A DNA stretch of 64,000 bases from Streptococcus sp. LPB0220 (GCF_008727815.1 NZ_CP044230.1:604001-668000), one strand, 5' to 3'. Shown: positions 45,114-55,527, counted from the stretch's first letter. A program made the numbers and translations. Notes: generated by a model not told the origin, from the letters alone.

Positions 45114-48107
45114 ATGAAGGCAGTAGCAACTCCAGAACTTGAGATTGAAAGACAGTTGATCCAGCAGTTGACATCAGGAGAGAGTCAGTGGACTTATCGC
45201 GAGGATCTCAAGAACGAAGACCAGTTATGGGACAATTTCTTTGACAAGCTCGCGCAAAATAATGTCGCCGTGCTGGCGGACCATCCCTTGACCGACCAAG
45301 AAAAGCGCCAGATCAAGAACCAGCTCAACTTTGTCAGCTATTATGAAGCGGCCAAGTGGCTTGCTGGTGAAAATGGAATCGCCAAAGTAGAGGTCCAGCG
45401 AGAAGATGCCAGTCTAGGGACCATCCGTTTAGCGGTCATCTGGCGAGACAATATCGCAGCTGGTAAGTCGAGCTATGAAGTGGTTAACCAAGTCGAACGC
45501 GACAAGGCCTATCCGCTAGACCAGGATCGACGGCTCGATACGACCCTTCTGATCAATGGCCTGCCCCTCATCCATATCGAACTCAAGAGTCCCCGAGTGG
45601 CCTTTCTAGATGCCTTTCATCAGATCAAAAAGTACGACCGTGAAGGCAAGTTTCGGGGCATATACTCCAGCTTGCAGATGTTTGTCGTGACCAATAAAAT
45701 CGACACTCGCTACATCGCTGCAGCCCGTGAAAGCAAGCTAAACAAGCAATTCCTGACCAAGTGGGTGGACAAGGACAACCAACCCATGATCGATCTCAAT
45801 AGCTTTGCTCATGAGGTCCTCTCCATCCCCCGGGCCCACCAGATGGTCATGCAGTACTCGGTCATCGACGACAGTAAGAAGGCCCTCATCCTCCTGCGTC
45901 CCTACCAGATCCATGCCATCGAGGCTGTGCAGGAAGCCTCTCGTCGTCAAGAGTCGGGCTATATCTGGCACACGACCGGATCAGGCAAGACCCTGACCTC
46001 TTACAAGGTAGCTCGCAATCTCTTGCAGATCCCAGCCATTCAAAAGACCATCTTTGTCGTCGACCGCAGAGACCTGGACCAGCAGACGACTTCGTCCTTC
46101 CTCTCTTATGCGGCCAATGATGTCATCGACATCGACGAGACGGACAATACCCATGAGCTGGTCAAGCGCCTAGGGGGCAATGACAAGCGCGTGGTGGTCA
46201 CGACCATCCAGAAAATCACCACCATGATGCGCAAGTTTGAAGAAGGGAAGTACCAGCGGGATGCTGGGAAGATAAAGGACCTGCGCGTGGCCTTTGTCGT
46301 GGATGAGTGCCATCGGGCGGTTACGCCACAGACGCAAAAGGAGATCAAGGCCTACTTCAAGAACTCTCTCTGGTACGGCTTTACAGGAACTCCGATCTTT
46401 AAGGAAAACAAACGCAAACAAGTGGGAGACCTGGCTCAGACCACCCACCAACAGTATGGCGATCGCCTACATGAATACACTGTCAAGGAAGCCATCCATG
46501 ATGGAGCGGTTCTGGGCTTTAAGGTAGACTACCGCAATACCATCATCTCAGATCTGCTAGAAGAAGAAATTCCAGACCAGGCCTATGAGGACAAGGAGCA
46601 CATGCTAGAGGTCCTAGATGCCATCCTCAATAAGAGCCGGCAACAGCTCAATATCCCAAAAGGGGTCGGAAAGAGCTATGAGGCTATCTTGACGGTCAAG
46701 TCCATCCCACTAGCACAGGCCTATTACAATCTGCTTAAGAGCATTCTCGCTGGCAAGGAACGGGTCAAAGTTTCCAAGCGGGTTAAACGCCATTTACCAG
46801 ATTTTCCAAAATTTACCATCACCTACTCAGTATCTGAAAATGAGGAAGAGTCCATCGGCTACCAAGACCACATGAAGCGGGTCATGGAGGACTACAACCA
46901 AGAGTTTAGTACGCATTTTAGCCTAGCGGATCTGCGGGGCTTTAATAGCGATGTCAACAATCGCCTAGCCAGAAAGCAGGACAAGTACCTCTACCGCAAT
47001 GAGCAGTTGGATCTGGTCATCGTGGTCGACCGTCTCTTGACAGGCTTTGATGCACCTTGTCTTTCTACGCTTTTTATCGATCGCAAGCCCATGCGCCCAC
47101 AGGACTTGATCCAGGCCTTCAGCCGGACCAATCGGATCTTTGATGACAAGAAGCACTTCGGCCATATCATCACCTTCCAGCGCCCTCAAGCCTTTAAGGA
47201 AGCCGTCGACAATGCCCTCAAGCTCTACTCCAATGGAGGAGAAAATGAGGTCTTAGCACCAAGCTGGGAAGAAGAGAAGCGCAACTTCCTAAAAGCCTGG
47301 GCAGAGTTTAAAGGGCAAGTCACAGACTTGGAAGAAGAGGGAGTCGTCCTCGAGCAGGCCCCAACAGCGCAGCTCCGTAAGGTCGCCAAAGCCTATCAGG
47401 TCTTTGACAAGTACCAAGCCTCGATCCGCGTCTACTCAGAGTATGATAAGGAAGAGATCTACCGCGAAACAGGCCTTAGCGACAGCCAGCTCGAAGCCTA
47501 TCTAGGCCTCTATCAAAATATCCTGGCGGAGATCAAGAGCAGGGATCCAGAAGTGGACAGCGAAGACGAGCTAGATATCCATTATGAGCTGGAGTCTGTC
47601 CAAGTCGATGAGATCAACTATGCCTATATCCTCATGCTGATCCAGAGTATGATCCAGCAGGAGGAGAATGACGAGCAGACCCTGAGTGACAAGGATATCG
47701 CAACTGTAGATAGCTATATCGAGAGCTTGAACCGAACTAATCCAAGCCTAGCGGAGATCATCCAAAACCTCTGGACCCAAGTCCAAGAAGAACCCGAACG
47801 CTACCGAGGACAATCCATCACCGGAGTTTTGGACCAGATGATCGAATCCATCATCGATAGCCATATCGTAAGCTTCGCCAAAAAGTGGTATATCGGAGCC
47901 GACGAACTGCGCTACTATATCCAACACTACCGCAAAGGTGCCAAAAAACAAGCCGGCGAAAGCCAGCTAACCAAGAGCCAACGCTACAAAGACTACAAGG
48001 TAGAAGTAGCAGATGCCCTCAACCCACTCAGCTACAAAAAACAAATCAAAGAAGCCTATACCCAACTGATAGAAGAGGTGATTGAACCGCTGAGAGTGGG
48101 GAGGTAG
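45114..48107 (+). CDS. hsdR: Type I restriction enzyme R subunit
   Basis: 997 residues. The N-terminal nuclease domain has the D...ExK pattern ([10 protein letters not shown] then HIELKSP). Superfamily 2 motor motifs follow: HTTGSGKT at about 286-293, DECH in [13 protein letters not shown], and a helicase C domain ([17 protein letters not shown]). It translocates and cuts unmodified DNA together with HsdS and HsdM. A TATAAT with extended TG (45071-45079) is the likely promoter, and AAAGGATAGACGG precedes the ATG. Composition is clearly richer in GC than the following three genes. Confidence 0.95.
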   Translation: MKAVATPELEIERQLIQQLTSGESQWTYREDLKNEDQLWDNFFDKLAQNNVAVLADHPLTDQEKRQIKNQLNFVSYYEAAKWLAGENGIAKVEVQREDASLGTIRLAVIWRDNIAAGKSSYEVVNQVERDKAYPLDQDRRLDTTLLINGLPLIHIELKSPRVAFLDAFHQIKKYDREGKFRGIYSSLQMFVVTNKIDTRYIAAARESKLNKQFLTKWVDKDNQPMIDLNSFAHEVLSIPRAHQMVMQYSVIDDSKKALILLRPYQIHAIEAVQEASRRQESGYIWHTTGSGKTLTSYKVARNLLQIPAIQKTIFVVDRRDLDQQTTSSFLSYAANDVIDIDETDNTHELVKRLGGNDKRVVVTTIQKITTMMRKFEEGKYQRDAGKIKDLRVAFVVDECHRAVTPQTQKEIKAYFKNSLWYGFTGTPIFKENKRKQVGDLAQTTHQQYGDRLHEYTVKEAIHDGAVLGFKVDYRNTIISDLLEEEIPDQAYEDKEHMLEVLDAILNKSRQQLNIPKGVGKSYEAILTVKSIPLAQAYYNLLKSILAGKERVKVSKRVKRHLPDFPKFTITYSVSENEEESIGYQDHMKRVMEDYNQEFSTHFSLADLRGFNSDVNNRLARKQDKYLYRNEQLDLVIVVDRLLTGFDAPCLSTLFIDRKPMRPQDLIQAFSRTNRIFDDKKHFGHIITFQRPQAFKEAVDNALKLYSNGGENEVLAPSWEEEKRNFLKAWAEFKGQVTDLEEEGVVLEQAPTAQLRKVAKAYQVFDKYQASIRVYSEYDKEEIYRETGLSDSQLEAYLGLYQNILAEIKSRDPEVDSEDELDIHYELESVQVDEINYAYILMLIQSMIQQEENDEQTLSDKDIATVDSYIESLNRTNPSLAEIIQNLWTQVQEEPERYRGQSITGVLDQMIESIIDSHIVSFAKKWYIGADELRYYIQHYRKGAKKQAGESQLTKSQRYKDYKVEVADALNPLSYKKQIKEAYTQLIEEVIEPLRVGR

Positions 48108-48126
48108 GAGAAAGGAGAGATGAATA

Positions 48127-49197
48127 GTGCAGGAATTTAATGTTGAACAATTTAAAAGAAATGTTCTTACTAAAAATTTGAATATTTTAATTGGTTCTGG
48201 AGTATCATATCCAGCAATTCCTTTAATGAGCTACTTTACTAAAGATGAGAATGGTATAAGTGTCTCTAAAGATATAGCGAATAAAAATTTAGAAAAACAT
48301 ATATTGGATGTTAGTTCTTTTTTACCTTTTAATCATAATGATAGAATCAAGTATTTTGTTGAAAAAATGGATAAACAGATTTTGTATTCTGCGAAATATT
48401 TTATTAAACTAAAGAATTATACTGCTTTTGAAATTAGTATTGATTTTGTATTAGAACGATATGTAAGGTTCTTAGAAAAAGTAATTACATTGCTTTACAT
48501 TTCAAATTCCCGAACGGTTTCGAAGAGTGTTAATATTTTTACCACAAATTATGATTTATTTATTGAAAGAGCCTTGGATTTATTAATGAAAAACGATAAC
48601 TTCATATTTAATGATGGTTCCAATGGTTATTTCTATAAAGTGTTAGATAGTTCTAATTATAATAAAAGTGTGGCGTATAGAGGATTAAATGAAAATTATT
48701 TAAATGAGCTTCCTTCAATTTCTTTAATTAAGCCTCACGGGTCTATGAATTGGGAAAAAGGAGAAAATAATCAGATTTTAATAAGACCGTATACTGTCGA
48801 TCAACCAGTAGTTGTTAGGCCTACTGGACTTGAAGGACAGGAAACATATCTTAACAATCATTTTCATGATATGTTAAGAGTATTTCAACTAGAGTTAGAT
48901 AAACCTCAATCAGTATTAATTGTTGTAGGATTCTCGTTTCAAGATGATCATATTGCAAAGATGGTAAGAAGGTCCTTAAAGAATCCAGAATTAATGACTT
49001 ATATATTTTGTTATTCAGATAGCGATTATGAGGTTATTAAGAAGAATTTATCTCTTGATAATATTCCTAGGAATCTTCAGATAGTGATACCATCTGCTTT
49101 AGAATCTGAAAATAAGAACATTTTGAATATAAGTGGAAATTTTGACATTAGTAGTTTGACAGAGTTATTTATCATCGAGGATGAAGAAGTAAAATGA
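48127..49197 (+). CDS. SIR2-domain defence protein
   Basis: 356 residues. SIR2 motifs are in order: GSGVS at about 23-27, TTNYD at 139-143, the PHGS His at 204 and GFSFQDDH at 268-275. In defence systems this domain hydrolyses NAD to stop phage growth. It starts with GTG after AAGGAGAGATGAATA, 19 bp after hsdR. Its stop overlaps the herA ATG (ATGA). The gene is far more AT-rich than hsdR and uses different codons, suggesting separate acquisition. Confidence 0.85.
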   Translation: MQEFNVEQFKRNVLTKNLNILIGSGVSYPAIPLMSYFTKDENGISVSKDIANKNLEKHILDVSSFLPFNHNDRIKYFVEKMDKQILYSAKYFIKLKNYTAFEISIDFVLERYVRFLEKVITLLYISNSRTVSKSVNIFTTNYDLFIERALDLLMKNDNFIFNDGSNGYFYKVLDSSNYNKSVAYRGLNENYLNELPSISLIKPHGSMNWEKGENNQILIRPYTVDQPVVVRPTGLEGQETYLNNHFHDMLRVFQLELDKPQSVLIVVGFSFQDDHIAKMVRRSLKNPELMTYIFCYSDSDYEVIKKNLSLDNIPRNLQIVIPSALESENKNILNISGNFDISSLTELFIIEDEEVK

Positions 49198-51038
49198 ATC
49201 GTGATGTGAAAAAATTAGGTGTAATCGTAGGGGTTGACGGTGATATTTCTCAAGTTGGAATGTATCAACTATCTAATGATGCGGAGTATTTATGGTATGG
49301 TGATGTGTTACAAGGAGCAAAAATCGGAGCATATTTGACAATTTTACAAAATAATGTAAAAATTATTGCTTCTGTTGTTACTGAAAAAGTTGCTGATCAA
49401 CAAAATACAATTAGAAGTACAGAATTTGATAATCGTTTTTCAAAGAATTCAATAAATCGAATTGTTCATTTAAAAACAAAAGGTGTTATTGAAAATGGTG
49501 AATTCAAAGTAACAAGTCAATATGTACCTATGATTGGTAATGAGGTTTGTATTACTTCAAAGCAAGACTTAGAATTAATATATGGGATTAATGAATTTGA
49601 GCCAACAATTTCTATAGGGAAAACAATCTTAGAAGGTCAAGTTGTTCCATTATCAATTAATAAAATTTTTGCTTCTCATATTGGTGTTTTTGGAAATACT
49701 GGTAGTGGTAAGTCTAATACATTACATAAATTATTTTTAGAATTATTTCGGTCAGACTATCGAGAAAAAATTTTAGAGCATTCAAAATTCTATGTTATTG
49801 ATTTTAATGGTGAATATACAAAAGATAATAGCTTTGGTGTAACCAATCAAAAAAGAGTATTTGAAATTAATACTAAAAATCAAACAACAACCAAACTCCC
49901 GATAACCTCAGAATATTTATTTGATCCAGATATTTTGTCAATTCTATTCGGAGCAACTTCGGCCACACAAGTTCCTTTTTTAAGAAAATCTCTTAAAATT
50001 TGGAATGAAAGACAGTTTAATGGTGAGAGTATTGCACGTTTTGTAGTAGGAACCTTGAAAAGGATTTTAACTACTGGGAATTCTGCAAGTCTAGATTCTA
50101 AAGATAATTGGATATCTATTTCAGAGAAGTACATTGATAATGATTTATTTAATGTCTTAAAAAGTAATTTGTATTATAACTACAATAGAGAATCTTATTA
50201 TACAGTAGTTAATGGTGTCAATAAATATATTATTAATCCTAATACGCCAATTCCTGATTATGAATTAAAGTATCTTAAAATTGATGAAATAGAGGAAGCT
50301 TTAAAAGAGAAATTTAACCAATTATCAGATTTTGAGAAATTAAAATTTCATTTTGATTTTCAGAAAGTACACCAATCAGCTTGGAAGTCAACAAACATTG
50401 AACATATTAATCCTTTGTTTCACAGGATTGATACAGCCTTAAACAGTTTGAAAAAAGTTGTTGAAGTTAAAGAGAGTATAGAAGATGATTTTTCTAGTCT
50501 AAATATCATTAACCTCGTACATGCTAATCAAGAGATTACTAGATTGATTCCTATGCTTATATCTAAGATGATCTATGATCAACAGAAAACGAAGATAGCT
50601 GGAAACGATGTTACATGCACTAGTCATTTAATTATTGATGAAGCTCATAATATTTTGAACGCCCAAAATCATTCTTTAGGAGATACTTGGCAAGACTACA
50701 GATTGAATGTTTTTGAAGAAATAATTAAGGAAGGACGAAAATTTGGTTTCTACTTAACTTTATCTAGTCAACGACCAGCAGATATTTCACCTACTATTCT
50801 TTCGCAAGTACATAATTATTTCATCCACAGATTGGTTAATGATAATGATTTACGAATGTTGGTAAATACTATGCCTACGTTAGATAAAACTTCATTTAAT
50901 AAAATTCCTAGTTTAGGTAAAGGAGAAGTTATAATTACTGGTAATGCTATTCAAGTTCCAGTATTTGTAAAGGTAGAGAAAGAAAAAATAATTAGACCGA
51001 ATAGTGATGATGTTATTTTGACAGAATTGTGGAGCTAA
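49194..51038 (+). CDS. herA: HerA-type hexameric ATPase/translocase
   Basis: 614 residues. An N-terminal beta-rich region (HAS-barrel-like, to about 130) precedes the ATPase core: Walker A GNTGSGKS at 167-174, Walker B LIIDEAHNIL around 483, and the late SSQRPADISPTILSQ segment typical of HerA/FtsK-like motors. SIR2 and HerA are known to form a joint anti-phage assembly. Coupled to sir2 by a 4-bp overlap; the nuclease gene starts 3 bp after its stop. Confidence 0.88.
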   Translation: MNRDVKKLGVIVGVDGDISQVGMYQLSNDAEYLWYGDVLQGAKIGAYLTILQNNVKIIASVVTEKVADQQNTIRSTEFDNRFSKNSINRIVHLKTKGVIENGEFKVTSQYVPMIGNEVCITSKQDLELIYGINEFEPTISIGKTILEGQVVPLSINKIFASHIGVFGNTGSGKSNTLHKLFLELFRSDYREKILEHSKFYVIDFNGEYTKDNSFGVTNQKRVFEINTKNQTTTKLPITSEYLFDPDILSILFGATSATQVPFLRKSLKIWNERQFNGESIARFVVGTLKRILTTGNSASLDSKDNWISISEKYIDNDLFNVLKSNLYYNYNRESYYTVVNGVNKYIINPNTPIPDYELKYLKIDEIEEALKEKFNQLSDFEKLKFHFDFQKVHQSAWKSTNIEHINPLFHRIDTALNSLKKVVEVKESIEDDFSSLNIINLVHANQEITRLIPMLISKMIYDQQKTKIAGNDVTCTSHLIIDEAHNILNAQNHSLGDTWQDYRLNVFEEIIKEGRKFGFYLTLSSQRPADISPTILSQVHNYFIHRLVNDNDLRMLVNTMPTLDKTSFNKIPSLGKGEVIITGNAIQVPVFVKVEKEKIIRPNSDDVILTELWS

Positions 51039-51041
51039 ACT

Positions 51042-51752
51042 ATGGAAAAAGAAGAAATATTCAGATTACTAGGGGTATCAGATGAAACTGAATTGAAAAG
51101 TTTGTTAAATTGTAAATCAGTTGAATATGCTGATGAAATCTCTGAAGAAAACTATTTTATAATTAATCGTGAATCATCTGAGTATGGAATTCCATTGATT
51201 AATTGTAGTGGATTTGAAAATAAAAAACATGAGTTGCTTGAATTACCAACAGATTTCAATGAACGTCCTTATATTTGTGAAGCATTTCTAACTAGAAAAA
51301 GTTTAGATACTTTAGGAAGTAAGAAGAGAAAGAAATTAAAGGACCCTATTAATTGGGAATGTATTACTTCAGATTTATCTGTTAAAAAATATTTCCATAG
51401 AGGACATATAATTGGTCATTCATTATCTAACGAACTTGTTAAAGGAATAAAAAATAAAAATAAAAGAATCTTATTTGTCCAGACGGCATGGAGTAACATG
51501 AATTCTCAAGGTCTTAATACTAAAAGCCAGTTCTATTTTGAAAGTAAACTTGAAGATACTTTAAGAAATGGAACGAATATTTTGTATAAATCAGAATTAA
51601 TTTATAGAATGCCAACTGATAAAATACCTATTGGTATTCAAATTCAAGCTATTTCTACTGATGGAGAACTGTCTATTAATGTTTTTATTCCAAATGTTTC
51701 TCCAGAAATATCAATTGATTATACAGAAGGTAAGATAACGAGGTTAGAATGA
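51042..51752 (+). CDS. DNA/RNA non-specific endonuclease (NUC family), cytoplasmic
   Basis: 236 residues. HRGHIIGH at 119-126 matches the (D/N)RGH core of beta-beta-alpha-metal nucleases, with His122 as general base; QTAWSNMNSQG and YFE (about 147-167) match the metal-binding Asn and Glu region of streptococcal DNA-entry nucleases and streptodornases. Unlike those enzymes there is no signal peptide or membrane anchor, so it acts inside the cell. Base composition matches sir2 and herA. Its stop overlaps the hsdS ATG. Confidence 0.75.
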   Translation: MEKEEIFRLLGVSDETELKSLLNCKSVEYADEISEENYFIINRESSEYGIPLINCSGFENKKHELLELPTDFNERPYICEAFLTRKSLDTLGSKKRKKLKDPINWECITSDLSVKKYFHRGHIIGHSLSNELVKGIKNKNKRILFVQTAWSNMNSQGLNTKSQFYFESKLEDTLRNGTNILYKSELIYRMPTDKIPIGIQIQAISTDGELSINVFIPNVSPEISIDYTEGKITRLE

Positions 51753-52975
51753 AAAAACAAATAAATGTTCCGAGTATTATTTTTTCAAGATTCAATGAAG
51801 ATTCGTCATGGAAATCAAAAAAATTCAAAGAATTATTAGATCCAACGGAGGGAATTAGACGTGGTCCATTTGGTAGTGCTTTAAAAAAAGAATTATTTGT
51901 TCAAAATAGCGAGTATGTAGTCTATGAACAGCAAAATGCGATTTATGATCACTTTAATACTAGATATAGAATCTCAGAAGAAAAGTATCATGAACTAAAG
52001 AAATTTATATTGTTACCTGGTGACTTTATTATGAGTGGTGCTGGTACTATTGGAAAAATTTCACTAGTACCTGAGGGAATTGAGAAAGGTGTGTTTAATC
52101 AAGCTCTAATCAGATTAAGAGTTAATAAAAACACTGATAAGGAATTCTTTTTACAATGGATGAGATCACCAGAAATGCAAAACAAGCTGACAAAAGCTAA
52201 CCCAGCATCAGCAATGGTAAATTTGGTACCGATGTCTGAGGTGAAAGAATGGGATGTTATTGTTCCATCTCTAGATGAACAATTCGCCATCGGCTCCCTT
52301 TTCCGCACTCTCGATGACCTTCTGGCTAGCTACAAGGACAATCTCGCTAACTACCAATCTCTCAAGGCAACCATGCTCTCTAAAATGTTTCCCAAAGCTG
52401 GACAGTCTGTTCCTGAGATTCGTTTGGATGGATTTGAAGGTGAGTGGGAAGAAAAGGAATTTAGTAAACTTGTAAAAAGAGTTACTCAAAGTTCTGACTC
52501 TGATTCATTGCCAAAGGTTGAGTTTGAAGATATTATTTCTGGCCAAGGTCGACTGAATAAAGATATCAGTAATAAATTTGATAATCGTAAAGGTATACAC
52601 TTTAAACCTGGATACACATTATATGGGAAATTACGTCCGTATTTGAATAATTGGCTTTTGCCGAAATTTGAGGGAGTAGCTTTAGGAGATTTTTGGGTAT
52701 TTGATCCAAATGGAAATGATTCAAATTTCATTTATTATTTAGTTCAATCAAATCGCTATCAAAAGGTTGCTAATGATACATCTGGTACAAAAATGCCACG
52801 ATCTGATTGGAAGTCGGTTTCATCTACTATTTTTGCAATTCCACAAAAAGTTGCTGAACAACAAGACATCGGAGCCTATTTCTCTAACCTCGATAACCTC
52901 ATCGCTGCACACCAAGAAAAAATTTCACAGCTAGAAACTCTCAAAAAGAAACTCTTACAAGATATGTTTATCTAA
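51749..52975 (+). CDS. hsdS: Type I restriction enzyme specificity subunit
   Basis: 408 residues: two target-recognition domains (about 20-170 and 235-365) separated by a central helical repeat (LDEQFAIGSLFRTLDDLLAS...) and closed by a matching C-terminal repeat (QQDIGAYFSNLDNLIAA). It sets the DNA sequence recognised by HsdM and HsdR. Both recognition domains are AT-rich while the repeats are GC-richer, the mosaic pattern of domain swapping. The 4-bp overlap with the nuclease gene couples its translation to the upstream module. Confidence 0.93.
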   Translation: MKKQINVPSIIFSRFNEDSSWKSKKFKELLDPTEGIRRGPFGSALKKELFVQNSEYVVYEQQNAIYDHFNTRYRISEEKYHELKKFILLPGDFIMSGAGTIGKISLVPEGIEKGVFNQALIRLRVNKNTDKEFFLQWMRSPEMQNKLTKANPASAMVNLVPMSEVKEWDVIVPSLDEQFAIGSLFRTLDDLLASYKDNLANYQSLKATMLSKMFPKAGQSVPEIRLDGFEGEWEEKEFSKLVKRVTQSSDSDSLPKVEFEDIISGQGRLNKDISNKFDNRKGIHFKPGYTLYGKLRPYLNNWLLPKFEGVALGDFWVFDPNGNDSNFIYYLVQSNRYQKVANDTSGTKMPRSDWKSVSSTIFAIPQKVAEQQDIGAYFSNLDNLIAAHQEKISQLETLKKKLLQDMFI

Positions 52976-53072
52976 ACTTCAAAAATGATCCTTATCTGCA
53001 TCCATGTGCCCATCATTTTTCGAATAGTATAAGTGAGCCCTTTTGATCTTTTCAAAGGGCGCTCCTTAATAT

Positions 53073-53118
53073 TTAATAACTTAAAAGTATTTACTTTTAA
53101 TAACTTTAGAGTTATAAT
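53073..53118 (+). promoter_or_regulatory. Promoter and operator of the toxin-antitoxin pair
   Basis: -10 TATAAT at 53113-53118, -35-like TTTACT at 53090-53095, 17-bp spacer. A 9-bp inverted repeat, TTAAAAGTA (53081-53089) and TACTTTTAA (53092-53100), covers the -35, and TTAATAACTT is repeated directly at 53073-53082 and 53097-53106. This fits autorepression by the antitoxin. Confidence 0.7.
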
Positions 53119-53140
53119 AAATTCGAAAAGAGGTTGCTTT

Positions 53141-53506
53141 GTGCACGCTATTTATTTTTATAAGGACAAACAGGGGAATCAACCGGTCCTGGACTACATG
53201 AGGGAGCTAGCTCGTCGCGATAATAAGGACAGCCGGATCAAACTCAACAAGCTCAACGACTACATCGAACTTTTGAGCCAGCAGGGAACACGTGCTGGCC
53301 AACCCTACATCAAGCATCTAGATGCGGAGATCTGGGAGTTGAGACCCTTGCGGGATCGGATTTTATTCGTGGCTTGGCTGGATGGGAGCTTTGTCTTACT
53401 GCATCATTTTGTCAAAAAGACGCAAAAGACACCTAGACGAGAGATCGAGAAAGCCAAGCGGGAGTTGCAAGATTTGAAGGAAAGAGGGCTAAGAGATGAA
53501 GAATAG
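53141..53506 (+). CDS. HigB/Gp49-like toxin (RelE superfamily)
   Basis: 121 residues. It resembles phage-derived Gp49-like/HigB toxins: [16 protein letters not shown] at the N-terminus and [27 protein letters not shown] in the core (only the pattern matters). Family members are ribosome-dependent mRNA nucleases. The frame is open back to 53033, but AAGAGG precedes the GTG at 53141 and the promoter lies upstream of it. It overlaps the antitoxin gene by 11 bp, toxin first as in higBA. Confidence 0.82.
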   Translation: MHAIYFYKDKQGNQPVLDYMRELARRDNKDSRIKLNKLNDYIELLSQQGTRAGQPYIKHLDAEIWELRPLRDRILFVAWLDGSFVLLHHFVKKTQKTPRREIEKAKRELQDLKERGLRDEE

Positions 53507-53789
53507 TGCCATCGGCAGCAATTGGAAAGATGTGAGAGCAGAGCTCTTCACCAAGGAAGAAATCCTGGAAAGTGATCTGCGGGTCGCGATTATGACAGAG
53601 CTGATCGAGGCTCGGCATGAAAAAGGCATTAGCCAAAAGAAACTAGAAGAACTCAGTGGGGTCAGTCAACCGGTCATCGCTCGGATGGAGACAGGCAAGA
53701 CCAGTCCACAATTGGACACGGTCTTGAAAGTCTTAGCTAGTCTGGGCAAGACCCTCGCCGTCGTCCCACTGGAACAAGAAAAGGTCTAA
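53496..53789 (+). CDS. HigA-like antitoxin, XRE family
   Basis: 97 residues. A helix-turn-helix ([21 protein letters not shown]) fills residues 40-75. It would neutralise the toxin and repress the promoter at 53073-53118. It ends 21 bp before hsdM, with no terminator between, so hsdM can be read from the toxin-antitoxin promoter. Confidence 0.87.
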   Translation: MKNSAIGSNWKDVRAELFTKEEILESDLRVAIMTELIEARHEKGISQKKLEELSGVSQPVIARMETGKTSPQLDTVLKVLASLGKTLAVVPLEQEKV

Positions 53790-53810
53790 AAGAAATCAGA
53801 AAGAATTACT

Positions 53811-55412
53811 ATGGAAACAACACAAACCTCCCAGTCGCTCTACCAAGCCCTGTGGAACTCAGCGGATGTGCTCCGCTCTAAGATGGATGCCAATGACTAC
53901 AAGTCTTACCTTTTGGGGATGATCTTTTACAAGTATCTCTCCGATAAGTTGCTCTTCTTCGTGGCGGAGACCATGGAGGAGGAGACAGAGAGTCTGGATG
54001 AAGCCTTGGCGCTTTACCGATCCTACTATGAGGATCCAGACTCTCAAGAGGACTTGATCTCCGTCATCACTGATGAGCTCAACTATGTCATCAAGCCAGA
54101 CTTGACCTTTACAGCCTTGGTGGATCGGGTCAATGAAGGAACCTTCCAGCTGGAAGATCTGGCTCAGGGCTTCCGAGACATCGAGCAAAGTGACGACCTC
54201 TATGAAAATCTATTTGAGGATATTGATCTCTACTCCAAGAAGCTAGGGGCGACACCTCAAAAGCAAAACCAGCTAGTGGCTGCAGTCATGAAAGAGCTAG
54301 CAGTGCTGGATGTGGCAGGTCATGCGGGTGATATGCTTGGGGATGCTTACGAGTACTTGATTGGTCAGTTTGCGACCGACTCGGGTAAGAAGGCAGGAGA
54401 GTTCTATACGCCTCAACCTGTAGCCAAGCTCATGACCCAGATTGCCTTTTTAGGGCGTGAAGACGAGCAGGGCTTTACCCTCTACGATGCCACCATGGGA
54501 TCGGGCTCCCTCTTGCTCAATGCCAAGAAGTATTCTCACCAGCCTCAAACCGTCCAGTACTTTGGTCAGGAGCTCAATACCTCTACCTATAACCTGGCTC
54601 GGATGAACATGATCCTACACGGGGTTCCGGTGGAAAACCAGTTCTTGCACAATGCCGATACGCTGGACGAAGACTGGCCGACCCAAGAGCCGACCAACTT
54701 TGATGGGGTCCTCATGAACCCACCTTACTCAGCCAAGTGGTCTGCAAGCTCGGGCTTCCTCCAAGATCCTCGTTTCTCCCCATTTGGCAAGCTCGCGCCT
54801 CAATCCAAGGCAGACTTCGCCTTTCTCTTGCACGGTTATTACCACCTCAAGCAGGACAAGGGGGTCATGGCCATCGTCCTTCCTCACGGGGTCCTTTTCC
54901 GAGGTAATGCTGAAGGAACCATTCGCAAGGCCTTGCTGGAAGAAGGGGCTATTGATACCGTGATCGGTCTTCCTGCCAATATCTTCTTCAATACTAGCAT
55001 CCCAACGACAGTCATCATTCTCAAGAAGAACCGCACCAATCGGGACGTTTACTTTATCGATGCTTCTAAGGAATTTGACAAGGGCAAAAACCAGAATATC
55101 ATGACGGATGCCCATATCGAGAAGATCCTCCAGGCCTATAAGAGCAGAGAGGATATGGATAAGTTTGCCCATCTGGCTAGCTTTGAGGAGATCGTCGAGA
55201 ATGACTACAACCTCAATATCCCACGCTATGTGAACACCTTTGAGGAAGAAGAAGTAGAGCCACTGACAGAGATCGTGGCTAAGATTAACCAAACCAATGC
55301 GACGATTGAAACCCAGACAGCTTCTCTTCTAGACATGCTCAGCCAGCTTCATGGAACGACTCCAGAAGCAGATGCCGAACTCAAGAAATTTGTCCAAGAG
55401 TTTAAGGGCTAG
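53811..55412 (+). CDS. hsdM: Type I restriction enzyme M subunit
   Basis: 533 residues: N-terminal HsdM helical domain, then the N6-adenine methyltransferase core. The SAM-binding motif I appears as ATMGSGSLLL and catalytic motif IV as NPPY (GVLMNPPYSAKW). GEFYTPQPVAKLM is the usual lead-in. It methylates the HsdS-defined site to protect host DNA. It is separated from hsdS by the toxin-antitoxin pair and shares the GC-richer composition of hsdR. Confidence 0.95.
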   Translation: METTQTSQSLYQALWNSADVLRSKMDANDYKSYLLGMIFYKYLSDKLLFFVAETMEEETESLDEALALYRSYYEDPDSQEDLISVITDELNYVIKPDLTFTALVDRVNEGTFQLEDLAQGFRDIEQSDDLYENLFEDIDLYSKKLGATPQKQNQLVAAVMKELAVLDVAGHAGDMLGDAYEYLIGQFATDSGKKAGEFYTPQPVAKLMTQIAFLGREDEQGFTLYDATMGSGSLLLNAKKYSHQPQTVQYFGQELNTSTYNLARMNMILHGVPVENQFLHNADTLDEDWPTQEPTNFDGVLMNPPYSAKWSASSGFLQDPRFSPFGKLAPQSKADFAFLLHGYYHLKQDKGVMAIVLPHGVLFRGNAEGTIRKALLEEGAIDTVIGLPANIFFNTSIPTTVIILKKNRTNRDVYFIDASKEFDKGKNQNIMTDAHIEKILQAYKSREDMDKFAHLASFEEIVENDYNLNIPRYVNTFEEEEVEPLTEIVAKINQTNATIETQTASLLDMLSQLHGTTPEADAELKKFVQEFKG

Positions 55413-55485
55413 GGTGTGAGAAGATAGGGATTAGGTAAAGGGTACTTTATTCGCTATTTCCCAAATTTTTTTCGAATTATAGAAG

Positions 55486-55510
55486 TAGAGGGACCTTCCC
55501 TCTATTTTTT
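55486..55510 (+). terminator. hsdM terminator
   Basis: TAGAGGGA (55486-55493), loop CCT, TCCCTCTA (55497-55504), six T. It closes the restriction-modification locus. Confidence 0.9.
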
Positions 55511-55527
55511 ATCGAAAAGGAGCAGGG

